DNA of 12,465 bases from CAZWDL01 sp964632995. Lineage in GTDB: Bacteria; Bacteroidota; Bacteroidia; Chitinophagales; Saprospiraceae. Positions 1-6,656 of the stretch are shown one piece after another. The first letter of the stretch is position 1. Each line of letters opens with the position of its first letter. The position numbers and the translations under genes were made by a program. The notes below the pieces were generated by a model. That model ran no database searches and was not told where the DNA came from. It was given only the letters and a program-made list of their open reading frames with translations. The stretch spans positions 1 to 12,465 of the forward strand of contig CAZWDL010000167.1 of NCBI GenBank assembly GCA_964632995.1, written 5' to 3'.

Positions 1-269
1 CTCCACTTCCGTCAGTGGCTTCACCGGTTCGATTTTCGGCAGATCCGTGCCGGCCATATCGTCTCCCGCCACCCGTGGGCCGTCGGCGGCGAAGCGCATG
101 ATGCCCAGGCGCAGCTCGCCGGCCAGCGAGTCGGCCTTGGTGATTCCTTCAAACTTGATCTCTCCATAATCCGACTGGAAGCTAAAGCGCAAGCGGTCGT
201 CTTCCCAGCTGGCTGAGGGAATAGCGCTGTAATTGCCGCCCAAGCCCATTACACCCCTCAGCTGGTCGC
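1..269 (-). pseudogene. Fragment of an unidentified protein, start lost, runs off the window
   Basis: On the minus strand one frame stays open from about 269 to the window edge. From an ATG at 249 it reads MGLGGNYSAIPSASW, continues with alternating hydrophobic strands (RLRFSF, GEIKFEGITKADSLAGELRLG), and ends with a Pro/Glu-rich stretch, LPKIEPVKPLTEVE. The strand pattern looks like a small beta-barrel or lipocalin-like domain. I recall similar stretches inside large secreted amidohydrolase-type proteins of Bacteroidota, but this is only a resemblance. The frame continues upstream into the end of the GH20 fragment without a convincing start, so the true N-terminus appears to be missing. The rest of the gene lies outside the window. 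Confidence 0.4.
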
Positions 270-836
270 GGGCACCCAGTACCGGCAGACGTCGATCATC
301 AGGCCGCGCCAGGGGAAGCGGGGGGCGTCTTCAATATGGAGATAGGGAAAGAAAAATGATCCGTCTTCTTCCTGCAGCATCTGGGTCAGCGTCTCCAGTC
401 CGCGCAGGACACCGTAGGCAGTAGCGGCCTTCAGGTGGATGCCCTCGTCATTTATCGTAAGGGAATACCCTTCTTCCTCTTTAACTTGCTGGGCCCCGGA
501 GCTTGCGCTATTACAATCAATGATTAGCGCTAGGCCGCTATCACCTAAACGGACAGACGGCGCTCCCTGTGCTTCCAGGTGCTGCAAAAGACGATCCATC
601 GCCCGTTCCAGGAGGGCGTCGCGGTGACCGGCGAATCGGAGCTGTACGGCGCCGGTCAGTTCCAGGCTGCCCTTTTCCAGGTGCAGCTTCGCCGGCAAGG
701 GCATCAGGTCAACGGCTGCCCGGTCCTCGGGTGAAATAGCGGGGGGCTGATAAACGGCCAGCCGGTAATACAAATAGCCGCCTACAGCCAGTGTGATCAG
801 GACGGCAAGAAAACCAAAAAGAATTTTTTCCCACAT
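258..836 (-). pseudogene. GH20 beta-N-acetylhexosaminidase, N-terminal fragment
   Basis: The 192-residue reading begins with a membrane anchor or uncleaved signal (about residues 5-26). A GH20b-type N-terminal domain follows, with the typical AxxGxLRGLETLxQ element at 139-152. The catalytic barrel then begins with FPWRGLMIDVCRYWVP (174-189), and the frame stops three residues later. GH20 enzymes, which release terminal N-acetylhexosamines from chito-oligosaccharides and glycans, normally exceed 450 residues. The catalytic Asp-Glu pair lies in the barrel and is absent, so this piece cannot be an active hexosaminidase. The next bases carry another coding frame, so the break looks like a deletion fusion near 265-272 and not a simple stop mutation. 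The identification rests on motif recognition. Confidence 0.8.
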
Positions 837-1081
837 TTGATCTGAGCTTTTATTGGCGGTTAAATGGGGTTAACACCTATCGCAACGAGAAGCATCTCGA
901 TGCAACTGAGCTTTATTGAAAGCACCACTTTCCTGTTTTTTGCGGTAAGGGTTGACGAATGAAGAAACGTCTAGAATGCAGGATTTAAAACGAATGGGAT
1001 GCAAAAGTAATTAATTAAGCATTTCCCATCTCCCCTCTTCTACTTTTTTATTCTCATTTTTCAAAAAACGAATTCCACACC
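837..1081. other. Divergent intergenic region between the GH20 fragment and the SDR gene
   Basis: About 245 bases separate the two divergent starts. The only promoter-like element I can point to is CAAAAGTA at 1002-1009, which reads TACTTTTG on the minus strand and fits the Bacteroidota -7 motif TAnnTTTG. I found no matching -33 TTTG at the right distance. A small inverted repeat, GCATCTCGATGC, lies at 892-903. No RNA gene is apparent. Confidence 0.3.
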
Positions 1082-1804
1082 ATGAGCACCTCTTCTCTCA
1101 AAGGCAAAGTGGCCGTCATCACGGGCGCCAGCAGCGGCATCGGCCGGGCCATCACTGAAAACCTTTGCAACCTCGGTGTGCGCTGCGTCATCAGCGGCCG
1201 GCGGGGGCAGCGCCTGCAAGAGGTCGCCGATCGGACCGGCGCCTTGCCTGTCACCGGCGATCTGCTTGACCCGGATTTACCGGACCTCTTGCTTTCCGAA
1301 GCCAAAGACCGCTTCGGCGGCTGCCAGATCTTGATCAACAATGCCGGCGTCATGGAAGTCGGCAGTGTCGAACAGGCCGACATCGAAAAGCTCTGCCGCA
1401 TGGCGCGGATCAATGTAGAGGGCGCCTACCGCGTCGCTTATACTTTTGCCAAGCACTTCGTTACTCATAAGGAAGGCCACCTGGTCAACATTTCCAGCAT
1501 TCTGGGTACCAAGGTGCGCCCCACCGCCGGCGCTTACGCGGGCACCAAATACGCCATCGAAGCGCTTACCGAGGCCCTCCGCATGGAGCTCGCAGGCAGC
1601 GGTGTAGGCGTCTGCGCCGTCGAGCCAGGCCTGGTTATGACCGAACTGCACGACCATTGGGATACGCATCCCAAAGATAATCTGAACATGCAACACCCCC
1701 TGCAGCCGGAAGATATCGCCAACGCGGTCGCCTTTGTACTGCAACAACCGGCACATGTGCGGATTCCGAAGATTATGGTGCTGCCGGGGGAGCATGCTAT
1801 ATAG
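1082..1804 (+). CDS. Classical short-chain dehydrogenase/reductase (SDR)
   Basis: This intact 240-residue protein has the usual length and layout of a cytoplasmic classical SDR. The cofactor glycine motif TGASSGIG is at residues 14-21, NNAG at 86-89, and the catalytic set is Ser139, Tyr152 and Lys156 (YAGTK). Two arginines after the second strand (SGRRGQ) favour NADP(H) over NAD(H), from family knowledge. The substrate cannot be read from the sequence; close relatives are often annotated as generic NADP-dependent alcohol or carbonyl reductases. The ATG at 1082 is preceded by an A/T-rich leader without a Shine-Dalgarno motif, and it places the glycine motif at the normal distance from the N-terminus. 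The gene stands alone on the plus strand. Confidence 0.93.
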   Translation: MSTSSLKGKVAVITGASSGIGRAITENLCNLGVRCVISGRRGQRLQEVADRTGALPVTGDLLDPDLPDLLLSEAKDRFGGCQILINNAGVMEVGSVEQADIEKLCRMARINVEGAYRVAYTFAKHFVTHKEGHLVNISSILGTKVRPTAGAYAGTKYAIEALTEALRMELAGSGVGVCAVEPGLVMTELHDHWDTHPKDNLNMQHPLQPEDIANAVAFVLQQPAHVRIPKIMVLPGEHAI

Positions 1805-1833
1805 GTGGTTCGGGGTGGTTTGAGGTGGTTCTG
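1804..1833. repeat. Three tandem 10-bp units, GGTGGTTNNN
   Basis: GGTGGTT occurs at 1804, 1814 and 1824 with an exact 10-base period, beginning on the last base of the SDR stop codon. A fourth, looser match (GATGGTTCTG) lies near 1872. No function is evident. Confidence 0.6.
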
Positions 1834-1986
1834 GCCATCCGTGTACGAAGCTGCTTCCCGGATTTAAATCAGATGGTTCTGCAGTTGTTTTGCCATGGTT
1901 CCCGGATGCCTTGTACCTAACATCGATTTCCAGTTATTCCCTGGTTTGCCTGTCCCATGGCTGATTGACTTTTTCTTTCCCGACAG

Positions 1987-2017
1987 CCCGGGATGCCCGG
2001 GATTTTCCGTTTTTTTA
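1987..2017 (+). terminator. Possible rho-independent terminator
   Basis: Two CCCGGG arms (1987-1992 and 1996-2001) enclose a three-base loop and are followed by a T-rich stretch ending in a run of T at 2010-2017. It lies 182 bases after the SDR stop and about 30 bases before the ATG of the next gene. It could end SDR transcription, or lie inside the next gene's leader. Confidence 0.4.
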
Positions 2018-2045
2018 TTTTAATGAAAAGTCAAAGCGTTTATCC

Positions 2046-2565
2046 ATGAACCGACGTCAGTTTATCGTCCACAGTTCGCTGGCCGGCCTGGGAGCAGCCG
2101 TTCAGCCTCTATCCTTTTTCCCACTCAAAAGAATAAAGCGTCTGGGCCTTATTCTGGGGCTGGTCGCAGAAGCACTCGAAGCCGATTACGAAGGCGCCTT
2201 GGCCCAACTGGCGCAGATGGGCTACCGCGAAGTGGAATTCGGCAGCCATTTCGGTCCCAGCCGGGAGGCTTTTCGGGAAGCCCTGCGCCGCAATCGGCTG
2301 AAAGCAGTGGTCGGCGGCGGCGACCCCCATTGACTACTTCAAGCGCTATCCCGGCCGCTTCGAACTCTGCCATGTCAAGGATATGGATGACAGTGCCCAT
2401 CGCGAGATCATCGTCGCCGGCAAGGGGATTATCGACTTTAAAGAAATCTTCCGCCACGCCAAAAAAGCTGGGTTGAAGCACTTCATTGTGGAACGGGATC
2501 GCGCGGAGGACGGAATGAAGACGGCGGCGGAAGCAGCAGAATTTCTCCGGAAATTGCGATGGTGA
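2046..2565 (+). pseudogene. Sugar phosphate isomerase/epimerase (TIM barrel), internally deleted and frameshifted
   Basis: From the ATG at 2046 the reading starts with a twin-arginine signal (MNRRQFIVHSSLAGLGAAV), then the first barrel strands and helix (YEGALAQLAQMGYREVEFG) of the xylose-isomerase-like/AP-endonuclease-2 family. It stops at 2331-2333. From about 2326 the neighbouring frame carries the family's C-terminus: PIDYFKRYPGRF, CHVKDMD, GKGIIDFKEIF and a final helix ending at 2565. Full members have roughly 290 residues; only about 175 are represented. There are two lesions. The middle, where most metal-binding residues lie, is missing after LRRNRLKAV (near 2310). Separately, one extra C in the run CCCCC at 2324-2328 breaks the frame, since four Cs would read GGGDPIDYF continuously. 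The ORF could be opened upstream at 1965, but the Tat signal decides for 2046. Confidence 0.8.
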
Positions 2566-2602
2566 GTAGAAACCTGTCGGATGCACGGCGCCTGCCTACT
2601 GT

Positions 2603-3601
2603 CTACTCCTCTCCCCTCCCCCGATACGCCTCAATTATCCTATCCATCAACTGATTACTCTCCGGGTTGATCAGCATCCGGTCCGGATCGGCTTCGAACC
2701 ACTGCAGCGTACGGCGGATGCCCTCGCTAAAGGGAATCGTCGCCTGGAAACCAGGTACAAAGCGTTTAATTTTGGAATTGTCGAAAATGACGCTGTGAGA
2801 TTTATCGCCGAGCAAAGTGCCGGCGCGGTGCGGGGCTACCTCGGCAATAAAATCGGAAGGAATGTGCACGATATTGGCCTCCACCCCGGCAGCCGTGGCT
2901 ACGGCCTGGTACACCTGATCCCAGGTCAGCAATTCATCGGAGGTAACGTGGAAAGCGTGGCCGATGGCCTGCTGATGCGCGAAGAGCCCGACAAACCCCT
3001 TGGCGAAATCCTCTGAATGCATGATCGTCCAGATAGCCGTGCCGTCACCGTGAACGATAATCTCGCCTCCGCGCTTCATGCGGTCGACTATAGTGTATTC
3101 CCTCCAGGCGCCGAAGACCAGCGGGATCACGTACTGGTAAGTCAGCGAAGGCCGTACGATCGTAACCGGAAAGCCGCGCTCGCGGTAAGCGGCCATCAAG
3201 GCATCTTCACAGGCGATTTTCTGGCGTGAGTACGCCCAAAAGGGATTAGCTAACGGTGTGGATTCCGTGATCAGCGGATGGCTGGGCGGTTTCTGGTAGC
3301 AAGAGGCGGAGCTGATGAACAGATATTGCTGAATATGACCTTCGAATAATGCTATGTCGCGCTGCACATCCTCCGGAGTAAAGGCTATGAAGTTGGCCGC
3401 TATATCAAAGCGGTGCCCTTGCAGTGCCTGCCGGACAGAGGCGGGATCCTGAATATCGCCGACCAGACTGGTGACGCCTTTCGGCAAATTAAGCTCCGTC
3501 TTTCCACGGTTCAGAACATACACATCGAAGCCCTGTGCATGAGCGTAGCGTACACAGGCAGTGGAAATATTACCGGTACCGCCGATGAAAAGTACTTTCA
3601 T
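2603..3601 (-). CDS. NAD(P)-dependent epimerase/dehydratase family protein (extended SDR)
   Basis: This 332-residue protein starts with a beta-strand and a nucleotide-binding motif, GGTGNIS (residues 7-13), typical of atypical/extended SDRs. LNRGK after the second strand contacts the cofactor ribose or phosphate in this family. A serine-rich strand end, FISSAS (95-100), and YSRQK (Tyr124, Lys128) give the catalytic set. The C-terminal half carries the substrate-domain pattern (HGDGTAIWTIMHSEDFA, FHVTSDELLTWDQVY, FVPGFQATIPFSEGIRRTLQWF). It resembles proteins labelled UDP-glucose 4-epimerase-like or CSP41-like; the substrate is unknown. It is convergent with the broken isomerase gene (37 bases apart) and divergent from the outer-membrane gene, so its promoter must lie in 3602-3851, where I found no clear minus-strand motif. 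Confidence 0.92.
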   Translation of the reverse strand: MKVLFIGGTGNISTACVRYAHAQGFDVYVLNRGKTELNLPKGVTSLVGDIQDPASVRQALQGHRFDIAANFIAFTPEDVQRDIALFEGHIQQYLFISSASCYQKPPSHPLITESTPLANPFWAYSRQKIACEDALMAAYRERGFPVTIVRPSLTYQYVIPLVFGAWREYTIVDRMKRGGEIIVHGDGTAIWTIMHSEDFAKGFVGLFAHQQAIGHAFHVTSDELLTWDQVYQAVATAAGVEANIVHIPSDFIAEVAPHRAGTLLGDKSHSVIFDNSKIKRFVPGFQATIPFSEGIRRTLQWFEADPDRMLINPESNQLMDRIIEAYRGRGEE

Positions 3602-3687
3602 GGTTACTTTTTTCCCAAACTACATAATTAATAGTAAATCCGTAATGATATATTAACAAATTTTAACTTTATGAACGCTCTACTTCG

Positions 3688-3719
3688 TTTGGAAACTAAA
3701 CTAAGAAAAAGTAATTTTG
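3688..3719 (+). promoter_or_regulatory. Bacteroidota-type promoter for the outer-membrane protein gene
   Basis: TTTG at 3688-3691, a 20-base spacer, and TAATTTTG at 3712-3719 match the Bacteroidota consensus TTTG / TAnnTTTG with an acceptable spacing. Transcription would start near 3726 and give a leader of about 125 bases before the ATG at 3852. The start site is inferred. Confidence 0.6.
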
Positions 3720-3730
3720 TTATTTTAGTG

Positions 3731-3744
3731 TTCAATCGATTGAA
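3731..3744. promoter_or_regulatory. Palindromic operator candidate 1
   Basis: TTCAATCGATTGAA is a perfect 14-base palindrome with a central CG, the geometry typical of LacI/GalR-family operators. It lies just downstream of the predicted transcription start, where a bound repressor would block initiation or early elongation. No regulator gene is present in the window. Confidence 0.5.
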
Positions 3745-3799
3745 TCTCCTATTTAGCCTTTCCCGAAAGTCCAATTTCTGTGATTAGTATTAGTTTATA

Positions 3800-3809
3800 C
3801 AATCGATTG
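3800..3809. promoter_or_regulatory. Palindromic operator candidate 2
   Basis: CAATCGATTG repeats the 10-base core of candidate 1 exactly, 67 bases further on (centre to centre), inside the predicted leader. Two identical cores in one 250-base gap suggest a paired operator that could support looping. The palindrome does not extend beyond 10 bases here. Confidence 0.45.
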
Positions 3810-3851
3810 CACCAGTTCATTTTACCAGCTTATTAAAACGTCCATTGCATC

Positions 3852-5111
3852 ATGAAATTTTTGAAACCCTCCCTCTTTCTTCCACTGTTGATCATGGGCT
3901 TTTACACCTTTACCCAGGCGCAGCCCCGGGCGGAGGACCCTGAACCGGAAGCCCCGTCTCTGAAGGTCTTTCTCGACTGCGGCGCCTGCGACATGAATTA
4001 CCTGCGCGAGCAAATCCCCTACATCAACTACGTTCGTGATCCCGAGCAATCCGATGTGCACGTACTGGTGACCAGCACCCGAACGGGCAGCGGCGCACGT
4101 ACGCACGTCATCGACTTTATAGGCCGGAAAAAATTTGACAAGGAAGAGCATTCACTGGAGTTTACCGAATCCCCAAACGCCAGCCGGGAGGAGCGCCGTA
4201 AGGGGATTGGGAAAAAGCTGGAGATGGGGCTCATTCCCTACTGGATAGGGACGGGACTGGCTGAACAGATGGATGTATCAGTGAAAAGCGATCAGCCTGA
4301 AAAAGAAAAAGGCCCGGTGCAGGACCCCTGGAACCACTGGATCTTTGAGCTTGCCGGCGGCGGCGCCTTCAGCAAGGAAAGTGCACGTAGTTCCTTCAAC
4401 GTATGGGGACGCCTGGAGGCCAACCGCGTAACGGAAGAGTGGCGCCTGCGCAACAACGCTTTTCTACGCTACGACGAACGGGTATTCAAAGATGAAGAGG
4501 GCGACATCGTCAGTACCATGCAGCGCAAGTTCGTCAATTCTCATGCCGTCAAAAGCATCGACAACCACTGGTCGGCCGGTATGTCCGCAGGGGTACGCCA
4601 AAGCACTTACGAAAATCTCGGCCTTGGCGTCTATGTGGCGCCTGCGCTCGAATACAGTCTCTTTCCCTACAGTGATGTCAACCGCAGAGAAGTAACGATA
4701 GCTTACCGGGTCAGCTACCTGTACCGCGATTACGAACAAATGACCATCTTCGAAAAGTTCAAGGAGGATCTCTGGAACCACTCCCTCAAATTCAATGCCC
4801 GCCTGCGCCAACCCTGGGGTTCGCTCTTCGCCGGCATCGAGGGCTCCCATTTCTTTGACGACATCTCCAAACACCGCCTGGAGGTAGACGGCTACCTGAA
4901 CCTGCGCATCGTCAGTGGGCTCTCCGTTCAGCTCGGCGGCGACATGGCCCTCATCAATGACCAGCGTTCTCTACCCGCCGGCGAAACCTCTCTGGAAGAC
5001 CTGCTGCTGGCACAGCGGCAGTTGGCAACTAACTACCGCTTCAGCGGGTCTATCGGACTGAAGTACATCTTCGGATCGATGTACAATGATATTGTCAATA
5101 CAAGGCTTTAG
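3852..5111 (+). CDS. Predicted outer-membrane beta-barrel protein of unknown function
   Basis: The 419-residue product begins with a Sec signal peptide (cut after about residue 23, TQAQ). An N-terminal domain (about 36-135) has KVFLDCGACDMNYLREQIPYINYVRD, with Cys43 and Cys46 as a CxxC pair, then VHVLVTSTRTGSG. An acidic/lysine linker follows at 143-157. The C-terminal half (160-419) shows alternating amphipathic strands with many aromatic residues and ends in VNTRL, consistent with an outer-membrane barrel. I recognise the LDC..CD..YVRD / VLVT..TGSG pattern from uncharacterised proteins of Bacteroidota and related phyla; no function is known to me. A truncated paralogue lies at 7006-7482. 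A promoter and two palindromes precede the gene, and heptad repeats plus a hairpin begin two bases after its stop. Confidence 0.85.
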   Translation: MKFLKPSLFLPLLIMGFYTFTQAQPRAEDPEPEAPSLKVFLDCGACDMNYLREQIPYINYVRDPEQSDVHVLVTSTRTGSGARTHVIDFIGRKKFDKEEHSLEFTESPNASREERRKGIGKKLEMGLIPYWIGTGLAEQMDVSVKSDQPEKEKGPVQDPWNHWIFELAGGGAFSKESARSSFNVWGRLEANRVTEEWRLRNNAFLRYDERVFKDEEGDIVSTMQRKFVNSHAVKSIDNHWSAGMSAGVRQSTYENLGLGVYVAPALEYSLFPYSDVNRREVTIAYRVSYLYRDYEQMTIFEKFKEDLWNHSLKFNARLRQPWGSLFAGIEGSHFFDDISKHRLEVDGYLNLRIVSGLSVQLGGDMALINDQRSLPAGETSLEDLLLAQRQLATNYRFSGSIGLKYIFGSMYNDIVNTRL

Positions 5112-5112
5112 G

Positions 5113-5133
5113 GAAGTCGGAAAGCGGAAAGCG
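5113..5133 (+). repeat. Three heptanucleotide words of the terminal-array family
   Basis: GAAGTCG is followed by GAAAGCG twice, in perfect 7-base phase, starting two bases after the TAG of the outer-membrane gene. In reverse complement these are CGCTTTC, CGCTTTC, CGACTTC, the same word order found three times in the array at 12212-12465. Confidence 0.85.
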
Positions 5134-5149
5134 TTTTCGCTAAACGCTT
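5129..5149. terminator. Hairpin behind the outer-membrane gene
   Basis: The arms AAGCGTTT (5129-5136) and AAACGCTT (5142-5149) are perfectly complementary around a TCGCT loop. The left arm overlaps the last heptad word. There is no T-run behind it on either strand, so it is a structural terminator or end-protecting hairpin at best. It would serve the plus-strand gene and any minus-strand transcript arriving from the DinB-like gene. Confidence 0.4.
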
Positions 5150-5337
5150 GAATTGGTTGTTGGTCGAACGTCCGCCCAAATCTGGTCGGGTAAATCTCCG
5201 ACCTCGACTACATATCCTTTGGACAGAAACCGCTCCCAGAATTGGGTTATTAACTTTTGGCAGATCAGGGTAAAATTCCTGTTAACCAATGAGCTGTTTG
5301 CGTCTTTCCAGGCTTTGACAAACCCGCCAAAAGCCAA
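5140..5337 (-). pseudogene. Possible N-terminal fragment of a PIN-like (DUF5615-type) toxin
   Basis: A 65-codon minus-strand frame lies 28 bases after the stop of the DinB-like gene. Its middle (SLVNRNFTLICQKLI, then VEVGDLPDQIWADVR) loosely resembles the start of DUF5615 PIN-like proteins, where an Asp-x-Asn-x-Ser-x3-Leu motif precedes a GLPD...IWxxAR region. The reading stops right after that point, at the hairpin/heptad sequence, while such proteins run to about 110 residues, and the first conserved Asp appears to be Asn. If the match is right, this is a broken toxin piece without an antitoxin partner. It could equally be a chance frame. Confidence 0.25.
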
Positions 5338-5365
5338 AAATCTTTTACCGGTTGCCCAATTGCTT

Positions 5366-5842
5366 TCACTGCCCCCCTTGCCGAAGCATTTTCTTAATCA
5401 GTACAATCTGTCCCAGGTGATAATAGCTGTGCTCGATCATGCCCTGAATGTTGCGGTAATAGTTCCCGTATTTTTCATCGACGAAGGGCTTCCAGAGTTT
5501 TTCTTCCGGCATTTGTTCTACCCGTTCGGCCAATTTTTCGGCGTCGCGCCATAGCATGGTCAGCAGCTTTTCCCAATCGGCCCGGGATTCGATGGGCGGC
5601 ATGTCGAAACTGTACTTGTCCCGGATGTCGAGCGAGCCGCCTTCCAGTACATTCAGGATACCGGTTACGTAATAATTGATATGGAAGGCGAGGACGGCGA
5701 TAGTATTCAGATTCCCCACCTTGGTGGTGGCCTGCTCCCAGGAGACGTCCGATAATTCAGCTTTCAGATTGGTGTTCGCGATCCAGGCGCCGTTTAAAAG
5801 GACTTCCTGGAACTGGTTGGCAAGTTGTTTGGGCAGAATCAT
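5366..5842 (-). CDS. DinB-like/DUF1572-type four-helix protein
   Basis: This small cytoplasmic protein of 158 residues is predicted to be mostly helical, with no signal peptide. His54 (LAFHINYY) and the pair His138/His142 (MIEHSYYHLGQI) have the spacing of the three metal-binding histidines in the DinB/YfiT four-helix-bundle superfamily. Members of that superfamily include thiol-transferases and damage-induced proteins, but most are uncharacterised, so no reaction can be assigned. The ATG at 5842 is the first in frame and gives the usual family length. It lies 72 bases downstream of the DUF2461 gene on the same strand, with a weak hairpin between them, so cotranscription is possible. Confidence 0.82.
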   Translation of the reverse strand: MILPKQLANQFQEVLLNGAWIANTNLKAELSDVSWEQATTKVGNLNTIAVLAFHINYYVTGILNVLEGGSLDIRDKYSFDMPPIESRADWEKLLTMLWRDAEKLAERVEQMPEEKLWKPFVDEKYGNYYRNIQGMIEHSYYHLGQIVLIKKMLRQGGQ

Positions 5843-5872
5843 AATTGTCTATCTTTTTTCCCATCCACAATT

Positions 5873-5903
5873 AAAAAAGAGCAAGTTAAAGCTTCAAAAG
5901 CTT
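5873..5903 (-). terminator. Weak hairpin downstream of the DUF2461 gene
   Basis: Two AAGCTT arms (5889-5894 and 5898-5903) flank a three-base loop. On the minus strand they are followed, ten bases on, by a run of six T (complement of 5873-5878). The short stem and distant T-run make this a weak terminator candidate. Confidence 0.25.
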
Positions 5904-5914
5904 AGAAAAAAAGT

Positions 5915-6565
5915 TCACACTGACACCGCCCGGTCCAGATATCGCCGGAAGGGCAGCATCTCCTCGTATACGCGCACGACGTGATCCTTGAAATCATTCC
6001 CCATCACCTCTTTTTGTGTGACGGAATGGCTGACGGCAAAGTTTTTCAAGCGCAGCAGCTCGATGTGGCGATGATCCTGGGAATAGCCCTTGGGTGAAGT
6101 CTTCAGCTTATCCTCTTCCAGCAGATCGAAGGTTTCCTGGAAAGAAGGATCGTTGATGATTTCCTTGAGTTTCTCACCGTCGTAGTCGATCGCGGCCCTG
6201 ATTTTTTTGAGCGTTTGATTGGAAGGATGGTAGAATCCGCCCGCGATAAAAGAGCCGTTCACCCCGATGTGCAGATAAAAATCGCTGCGATTCTTCGCCT
6301 GATCGAGGCTGCCGCCGAAGTGATCCTTGTAGGTGGGCTTGTCCGGATGGTAGAGGAGGTTGTTGTTAATCCGGTGGATGGCGGTTTTACCGGGCGTGTG
6401 CTGGTAATCGGGATCGACGGCTTTCAACGCCTCGTTGACTTCGCTCAGAAAACCGATGAAGTCATCCCGCACCGCTTCGTATTCATCCCGGTGCTCGTCC
6501 ATCCATTCCTTTGAATTGTTCCGCTGTAAATCCCGTAGAAAATCAAATAGTTTACGCATGTTCAT
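5915..6565 (-). CDS. DUF2461 family protein (TIGR02453-like)
   Basis: From the ATG at 6565 the product is 216 residues. It opens with FDFLRDLQRNNSKEWMDEHRDEY, the typical DUF2461 start (Phe-x2-Leu-x2-Leu-x3-Asn-x3-Trp). The family core follows: KTAIHRINNNLLYHPDKPTYKDHFG, SDFYLHIG, and SFIAGGFYHPS, with the conserved Arg, Tyr and Pro-Tyr-Lys elements. The C-terminal part has PKGYSQDHRHIELLRLKNF and a closing helical segment. The family is widespread in Bacteroidota and has no established function. An upstream ATG at 6586 would add MFLCYIF, and another at 6559 would drop two residues. The family start fits 6565 or 6559 best. Confidence 0.88.
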   Translation of the reverse strand: MNMRKLFDFLRDLQRNNSKEWMDEHRDEYEAVRDDFIGFLSEVNEALKAVDPDYQHTPGKTAIHRINNNLLYHPDKPTYKDHFGGSLDQAKNRSDFYLHIGVNGSFIAGGFYHPSNQTLKKIRAAIDYDGEKLKEIINDPSFQETFDLLEEDKLKTSPKGYSQDHRHIELLRLKNFAVSHSVTQKEVMGNDFKDHVVRVYEEMLPFRRYLDRAVSV

Positions 6566-6656
6566 GAAGATGTAACAAAGGAACAATCGTTTTGCTCAGA
6601 ACGCCTCCGGGTTTCCAGTTCCTCCACCCTCAACCCTTATCCCCAGGGCTGACGCA

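Noticed and set aside
952..977. E. coli-like promoter, TTGACG and TAGAAT, upstream of the SDR gene
   Set aside because: The spacer is only 14 bases and Bacteroidota primary sigma factors use a different consensus.
1277..1795. Minus-strand frame of 172 codons
   Set aside because: It is antisense to the SDR gene with its full set of cofactor and catalytic motifs.
1965..2045. Upstream start adding 27 residues to the isomerase reading
   Set aside because: It would place the twin-arginine signal internally and translate across the terminator-like hairpin; the ATG at 2046 fits the signal peptide.
5184..5203. Hairpin with arms GGTCGG and CCGACC
   Set aside because: It has a short six-base stem with an eight-base loop, lies inside the possible toxin-fragment frame, and has no T-run or position suggesting a terminator.
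5153..5554. Plus-strand frame of 133 codons
   Set aside because: Its second half is antisense to the DinB-like gene, whose metal-binding histidines are clear. The first half shows no motif.
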